A stretch of DNA of 64,000 bases, from NCBI GenBank assembly GCA_028583415.1, contig CM053273.1, positions 87,456,676-87,520,675 of the forward strand. Reading direction: 5' to 3'. Of the stretch, positions 57,897 through 64,000 are shown in pieces. Position numbers and translations under genes: made by a program. A model generated the notes under the pieces. The model saw nothing but the letters and a program-made list of their open reading frames with translations, was not told the origin of the DNA and ran no database searches. Positions within the stretch are counted from its first letter, which is position 1; each line of letters begins with the position of its first letter. The stretch is from Protea cynaroides (Eukaryota > Streptophyta > Magnoliopsida > Proteales > Proteaceae).

Positions 57897-59423
57897 CTAT
57901 CTCAAGTAGTCAAACTGATCTCTGGGAAGTGGCTTTGTGAAGATATCTGCAATCTGCTCTGCTGTAGGAATGAACTCTAACTGAACTTCTCCTTCCAAGA
58001 CCTTTTCTCTCAAGAAATGATACCGAATGGCTATGTGCTTCGTCCTGGAGTGCATAACTGGATTTTTGAAGATATTTATAGCACTAGTGTTGTCACAGAA
58101 CATTAAGATAGGCTTGTCTGACTCAATGCCTAAATCCTTCAACATTTGCTTCATCCACAAAACTTGTGTGCAACAAGAGGTGGCTGCTATATATTCTGCC
58201 TCTGCTGTAGATAATGATACTGACTCTTGTTTTTTACTGTGCCAAGCTACCAAATTTCTACCAAGATAGAAGGCACCTCCACTAGTGCTCTTCCTATCAT
58301 CAACACAACCTGCCCAATCTGCATCTGAGTAGGATGACAACACCAAATCCTTACTTTTTGCATACCAGAGACCATACTCCATTGTCCCCTTCAGGTATCT
58401 GAAGATCCTCTTCACAGCTACCACATGTGTCTCCTTTGGGCCAGCTTGAAATCTAGCTACCATGCACACAGACTGTAGAATATCTGGCCTTGTAGCAGTC
58501 AAATAGAGCAGACTTCCAATCATTGACCTATACATAGGGTGGTCAACTGGTGGAGAGTCATCATCTTTGCTCAACTTGCAACTAGTCATCATAGGTGTGC
58601 TTACTGGTGTGCAATCTTCCATTGTGAATTTTTTTAACATCTCTTTCACATATTTGGTCTGAGAAAAAAAGAATCCATCCTTCAACTGACTGATCTGCAA
58701 ACCCAAGAAATAAGAAAGTTCACCAATCATGGACATTTCAAACTCATTTTGCATTCTCTGAGCAAAATCCTTACATGCCTCATCCTTGTGGCCTGCAAAA
58801 ATGATGTCGTCTACATACACTATCACAACTGTCTGATTACCATCAACAGATTTCACATACAGGTTGCTATCTACCAGTCCCTTCTTGAAACCCAACTGAC
58901 AGAGATAAGTGTCCAGCCTTGAATACCACGCTCTTGGTGCTTGCTTCAACCCATACAATGCCTTTTTCAGTCTACAAACAAGTGTAGGGTCTTCACTCAG
59001 TTGGAATCCTTCTGGTTGCTCGATATACACATCTTCTTCCAAGTCACCATTCAAGAAAGCTGACTTGACATCCATCTGGAAAACCTTGAAGTTTTTGTGA
59101 ACAGCAAATGCAAGAAACATTCTGATTGCTTCCAACCTAGCAACAGGAGAAAATGTTTCTTTAAAGTCAATGCCCTCAACTTGAGCATATCCTTTGCAAA
59201 CCAATCTGGCCTTGTTTCTTACAACTTCACCATCTTTATTGAGTTTGTTTCTGTAGACCCATTTAGTGCCTATGACATTCTTATCTGCAGGCTTTGGCAC
59301 TAATTCCCAAGTTTGATTTTTCTCTATCTGGTTCAACTCCTCATTCATTGCCTTGAGCCAACTAGCATCTTCACATGCTTCTGCAACTGATTTGGGTTCA
59401 ATGTGAGATAAGAGAGAGAACAT

Positions 59424-59426
59424 CTA
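59424..59426 (-). other. in-frame TAG between integrase and RT
   Basis: The frame reads RKVRKAK, stop, MFSLLSHIEPKSV. TAG could come from CAG by a C-to-T change. RT is complete downstream. Confidence 0.8.
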
Positions 59427-60662
59427 TTTTGCTTTTCTCACCTTCCTTGTTTGCATTCCAGCTGAGGGATCACCAAGAATTAACTTTTCTGGATGGTTCT
59501 TTCTTACTCTGCTTGAGCCACTTCCATTCTGCCTGTCTGCCTCAGAATCTGACTGCTCTTCTCTTTCTTCTGTCTCAACCACAGCTCTCTGTCTTGGCAC
59601 ATTTGTAGCATCCTGCTCCTTTTCTATTTCATTGTCATTCTGCTCACTGTCCAGATCTTCAAGGATTGGAACCTCATTATATGACCCCGTAGGAGAATTC
59701 TTGTGCTCATCAACTCTCACATCTGCACTTTCAATAATTTTGCCGAGTCTCTTATTGTAATATTTGTAAGTTTTGCTGGAGGTAGAATAGCCAAGAAATA
59801 TTCCTTCATCAGCTCTATCATCAAACTTTCCTAAATTATGGCTAGTGTTTTTGATATAACACTTACTTCCAAACACCTTGAAGTGCTTTGCTGTGGCCTT
59901 CTTTCCAAACCATAATTCATAGGGAGTCTTGTCTTCATGTGGCCTCAACATACACCTATTCTGAACATATATTGCTGTATGCACTGCTTCTCTCCAGAAT
60001 TTATTTCCCATGTCATTTTCAGTTAACATAGTCCTGGCCATCTCTTGAGCAGTTCTGTTCTTTTTTTCTGCCACACCATTTTGTTGTGGTGTTCTAGGAG
60101 CTGAAGTCTGTCTCTTGATGCCATTCTCAGAACAATACTCTGCAAAGTCTATCCAGGTGTACTCTCCTCCCCTGTCAGACCTTAAGCACTTGATTTTCTT
60201 CCCTGTCTCATTTTCAACTTGAGTTTTGAAGATCTTGAATCTAGCTAGAGCCTCTGATTTATGTTTCAAAAACATTACCCAAGTCATTCTGGAGTAGTCA
60301 TCTATAAACAGAATGAAGTACCTCTCCCCTGTAATGCTCTGTGTCCTCATTAGCCCACATAGATCTGTATGAACTATCTCCAATGGTTGAAAAGTGTGGT
60401 ACTCCTTAGGTTTGAATGATGTTCTTGTTTGCTTCCCCTTCTGACAAGATGCACATATATCATTGGAGGGTTTCTTCAATGGAGGAATGTCTCTAACAGC
60501 ATTCTTGTTAGATATTTTTGACAGATTTTCAAAGCCAATATGTCCCAATCTTCTATGCCATAGCCATGTTTTCTCTTCTTGACTCATCATACAATTTTCT
60601 TCAAAATCTTCAGACAAAATATAAAGATTTCTATGAGTTCTCTTTCCTGATGCCATCAACTT

Positions 60663-60665
60663 TCA
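60663..60665 (-). other. in-frame TGA between protease and integrase
   Basis: The frame reads CEIRRSDS, stop, KLMASGKRTHRNLY. TGA could come from CGA by a C-to-T change. Flanking residues are normal for the protease-integrase linker. Confidence 0.8.
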
Positions 60666-62693
60666 ACTGTCAGACCTTCGGATCTCACATCCTTGATCAT
60701 TAAAAATAACTTTGTGACCCCTATCACAAATCTGACTGACACTCAATAAGTTATGTTTCAAACCTGAAACATAGAGAACATCATGAGATGTTATATTTCC
60801 ATTATTGAGACTGATGCTTCCCTTTCCAACTATTTTGGCACCATCATTGTTGTCAAACTTAACTGAACCTCCTTCATAGTGCTGAAGCTTTAGAAGTCTT
60901 TTACTATCTCCAGTCATGTGACTTGAACACCCACTGTCAAGAATCCATGGTGTAGAGCTGTCTTGTGCCTTAAAAGCTATCTGCACAACCAAAGAGCTAT
61001 TCATTTTTGTTTTATCCCTCTGAACCCAGACTCTCTTCTGTGATTGTGTCTTCTCAACTTGTTTCTGCTTTGGAGCCTCTCTTCTTGTTATGCTGTGCTG
61101 TCTCTGTAAAGGTTGCATAGGGGGAAAGATGGTTCTACAGTTCCTTGCTACATGCCCAAAGTTGTGACAGTTGTAGCACTCAACGAAATTCTCTTCAAGG
61201 GGAGCAAATTGGTTTCTACTCTCAAATTTGACATCTCTCATGTTGAATTTGCAGGTAGCAATCTTATGTCCAAAGTTGTTGCATCTATAGCAGTATCCCT
61301 GAAAATGAGGTCTTGGCCTTGCAGTTCCCATGTACCTCATTTGTCTCTGTAATGCACTGGGATAGTTTTCTTTATAATAGTTGTCATGCTCCACTCTCCT
61401 GCCTTGCCATGTATTTTTTCTTGGCCTTGCATAGTTAGTCTTAGGGAGAGAGGTTTTGATTCCTCCTTGACAATGAACTATAGGGTCCTTACCCTTTCCA
61501 TTTTCCTTCACAAAGGATATGGGACCTCTTCCCTTTGAGTTGGCATTCTTTGATGTATCTCCTTTATCAAAACCAAGGCCAAACTTGATGTGGGAAGGTC
61601 TTTGAGCGTTGATGATCTTGTCAAGCCTGCTGCTACTGGGATGCACTGGAGTAGAATTACTTGATTTCTCATGTTGAGCTAATTTTTGTTGTCTCTCAAG
61701 CTCTTCCTTTTCATACTCAGCCACTTTTGTCTTCAGAAGTGTAAACTCATTTTTAATTTCTTCAAATCGATCAACCATAGGGAGTTGTTCTTCAAGTTGA
61801 ACTTTCAACCTTGCATTCTCATTCAATACCCTGGAGTAGTCTACAGATGTCTGTTTAAGTTGAGCATTGAGATTTTCAACAGCTTTCTTGGATTCTTCAT
61901 CTTGAGCTCTCAATTCTTGAATCACTTGTTTTTGCTTTTTGGCTTCTTGTGAGGCAAGCTTGTTATTCTTTCTTTCCTTTTTGAGTTCCTTCATAGCTGC
62001 AACAAATTCTTCCTCAAAGTTTATCTCAGCTTCTTCATCACTGCCTGAACATGTATCTTCATTGTTTCTTTCTTCATCACCACTTGAGATGGAGTCCACA
62101 ATTTTACCTTCTTCATAAATTTCTGAAGTAGATTCTTCACCTTTGTTTTCTTCATGTTCTTCAATGAAAACCATGAACAAGGCCTCACTGGGCTCATCAT
62201 CTGAGACATCATCTGAGTCATCATTTGAGGTTTCACTGACTCTCTTGGAAATGAAACTTTTTTTGTTTGACTTGTTCTTTTTGAAGCTGTAATTTTTCTT
62301 TGCCTTAGACTTGTAATTGCCTTCATCTTCATCATCGCTGTCAATCTTACTTTTCCTTGGGCATTTTGCAGCAAAATGTCCAACCTTGCCACAATTGAAA
62401 CATTTGAAAGGGAGTTTGTTTTTGTATCTTCCTGTACCCTTCTTTAATTTTCTGGTGAAATGAGCTGTGGCTTCATCTTCACTTCCTTCCTCATTAGGTT
62501 TTTCAGAAATCTTGAGTTTCTTCATTGCCTTGAAGGCTACTTGCTTGTCAACAGTAGTTCCAGGGTCTATTCTCATTTCAAAAGTTATCAATGCTCCATG
62601 TATCTCATTTATGGTGACTTCATCCAAATCCTTAGTCTCTTCGAGAGCTGAGACTTTTGATTCAAACTTGGGTGTGAGAGACCTCAAAATCTT

Positions 62694-62696
62694 CTA
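62694..62696 (-). other. in-frame TAG in copia gag
   Basis: It separates the N-terminal 155 codons from the rest of Gag. The downstream codons (KILRSLTPKFESKVS) continue in the same frame, and relatives have a glutamine-type codon before KILRSL. Confidence 0.85.
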
Positions 62697-63211
62697 ACAA
62701 ACAATGGATCCTTTTAAGTCTTCACCAAGTCCTCTAATAGAGTTGACCACTTCATTGACTCTGTTCATATACTGATCAACAGTTTCATCTTCATTCATTT
62801 TTAAGTTTTCAAACTGAGCCCTGAATGTTTGCAGCTTCACTTTCTTGATTTTCTTGTCACCTTCATAGATGTTAATTAGTCTGTCCCAGACCTCCTTTGC
62901 AGTCTTGCAATCCATGACTTTGGACAATTCACTGTTGGTCAAACCACCTTGAATGGCATTGAGTGTCTTTCTGTTGTTCTCAAAATTCTTCTTGTCTGTA
63001 ATACTGGGAGTAAGTGTATCATGTGGAGTATAGCACAGTTCAACTGCAGCCCAAACATCGAATCCAAGTGATCCCACATAAATCTCCATTCTCCTCTTCC
63101 AAAACACGAAGTCAGTACCATCAAACAATGGAGGTTTATAAGAACCTTCCCCTGGTGCCATAACTGCCCTCTGATCTCTCAGATGCTGATTTAGCTGTCA
63201 CTGAACCTGGT

Positions 63212-63223
63212 GCTCTGATACCA
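63212..63223 (-). other. primer-binding site of the large copia element
   Basis: On the minus strand TGGTATCAGAGC, complementary to the 3' end of initiator tRNA-Met, sits two bases after the LTR end. It is intact. The gag ATG follows at 63161. Confidence 0.9.
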
Positions 63224-63225
63224 AT

Positions 63226-64000
63226 TGATGTACCTTGGATGACACTGAGAGGGGGGGTGAATCAGTGTGAAAACTTTTCCCTGAATTTTCCTTTACTGCC
63301 CAACGTTGATGATGATCCAGACTGTTACAAACATACAAGCGTATGCAAATCTACCTCGCACCACTCAGTGGCCAGGTCTACCAGATTTGCACACCCATCC
63401 TGCAGTTCATTCCACGCACTTCACAAAATATAGAAATAAAGCATTCCACAACTCAGAAGGGTTACGTGGTTCACCACCACAGTGTGTGATGGCTAATCCA
63501 CGGAGTAATGCCCAATGGGCTCTGTATTTACTCAATACTCAATTTTAGTCCTTCATAGGACAAGGATACTCACCCTGTGTTTTCCCAGCATAAAACTGAG
63601 AGGGCAAACACTGCCAGGGTTCAGGCTGTACCAGCCAGTGTCCAGCACCCACTGAACACAAATCAAAATGATATATTTTGGGGCTTATAGTGATGCCCTA
63701 CAATGAAACCCAGACTAGCAAGGCATTCAACATTCTTTTTGCCTAAGCTAGCATACAACAAACTCCCATACTAAGTAGGCATTTAAACATTTTAACATAC
63801 TCTAGCATACATGACATTGAATCAATAAATAACATAGGAGTTAAGAGAATCTCACAACCGAGGCTTCCAAGTGGCTGAAAGCACCATTAGAGCTCCACAG
63901 TGCTCTCAAGAAGCTTCATCAACTTCCACCATTGGCTAGACTTGATGCATCAAGCATTTCTTTGCATACAAGCATCATTCTCTCTCTCACAACCGAGCAC
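63226..64000 (-). repeat. 5' LTR of the large copia element, cut by the window
   Basis: It is the U5-side 775 bp and aligns with 42434-43210. Differences are few (for example one extra G in a G-run and a C/T change near 63303). The rest lies beyond the window, so neither its outer end nor the element's target duplication can be checked. Confidence 0.88.

Larger units (their letters stand above)
57897..63161 (-). pseudogene. copia gag-pol polyprotein, one frame with three in-frame stops
   Basis: From ATG 63161 to the stop at 57897 there are 1755 codons in one frame, broken only by TAG 62696-62694, TGA 60665-60663 and TAG 59426-59424. Gag: KPPLFDGTDFVFWKRRMEIY at the start, then a knuckle CFNCGKVGHFAAKC, a coiled-coil stretch, and two more knuckles (CYRCNNFGHKIATC, CYNCHNFGHVARNC). 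Protease: WILDSGCSSHMTGD. Integrase: WLWHRRLGHIGFENL, CASCQKGK, then D, D and E motifs (HTDLCG, FIDDYSRM, TPQQNGVAEKKN). RT: VDVKSAFLNG-type motif, and YVDD at 58817-58806. RNase H: YSDADWAGC and DIFTKPLPRDQF. All key residues look intact apart from the stops. Confidence 0.9.
42434..64000 (-). mobile_element. large Ty1/copia retrotransposon, SIRE/Maximus-like, with nested gypsy
   Basis: The minus-strand order is 5' LTR (from beyond 64000 to 63226), primer site, gag-pol in one frame (63161-57897), polypurine tract, 3' LTR (57616-56894 and, after a 13-kb insertion, 43843-42434). Integrase before RT makes it Ty1/copia. The long LTR (about 2.1 kb), long Gag with coiled coil, and the KNHPEKLILGDP-type motif after integrase suggest the SIRE lineage; this is tentative. 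The overlapping parts of the LTRs are nearly identical (a few differences in the first 120 bp), so the insertion is young. Confidence 0.85.

Overview
This window is nuclear DNA from a flowering plant. It shows GT-AG introns, poly-A tracts, Ty1/copia and Ty3/gypsy retrotransposons, CACTA-, hAT- and Mutator-type DNA elements, and a small family of F-box/LRR/FBD genes. I see no bacterial or organellar genes, no tRNA or rRNA, and no CRISPR. I cannot name the species.

Left part (1-42433): a broken Ty3/gypsy element on the minus strand (1-4609) is followed by three tandemly duplicated segments, each carrying the same three-exon F-box gene. Copy 1 (6767-8626) and copy 3 (37916-39778) can be spliced into intact proteins of 443 and 442 residues. 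Copy 2 (17403-25921) is a pseudogene with two frameshifts and a 6.6-kb Ty1/copia element inside exon 1, flanked by GTTGA duplications. Because the three segments align, several insertions can be read as filled versus empty sites: a hAT-type element in copy 1 (8-bp TSD), a TIR element carrying a short-chain dehydrogenase fragment upstream of copy 3, a Mutator-like element carrying a PP2A B'-type exon upstream of copy 3 (perfect 9-bp TSD), and a solo LTR downstream of copy 3 (TAAGC TSD). CACTA-like stretches rich in CCGTCG-type motifs lie between the segments. One of them holds the 3' end of a chromovirus-like gypsy element with a 2.4-kb LTR.

Right part (42434-64000): a large, young-looking Ty1/copia element lies on the minus strand. 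Its 5.3-kb gag-pol frame is broken only by three in-frame stops, and its right LTR runs off the window. Its 3' LTR is split by a 13-kb Tat/Ogre-like Ty3/gypsy element (43844-56888, TSD AACTC). The Tat element has a 5.9-kb 3' LTR full of tandem repeats and no recognisable RT core. Its left terminus is an inverted copy of the 248-bp LTR end, so both ends of the insertion are the same LTR end facing outwards.

The only plausible host protein-coding genes are the two intact F-box copies. These proteins would act as substrate-recognition subunits of SCF ubiquitin ligases. Everything else is mobile DNA, captured gene fragments or duplicated flank. The most unusual observations are the Tat element with inverted termini, the two gene-capturing TIR elements, and the copia element whose three stops all fit C-to-T decay.
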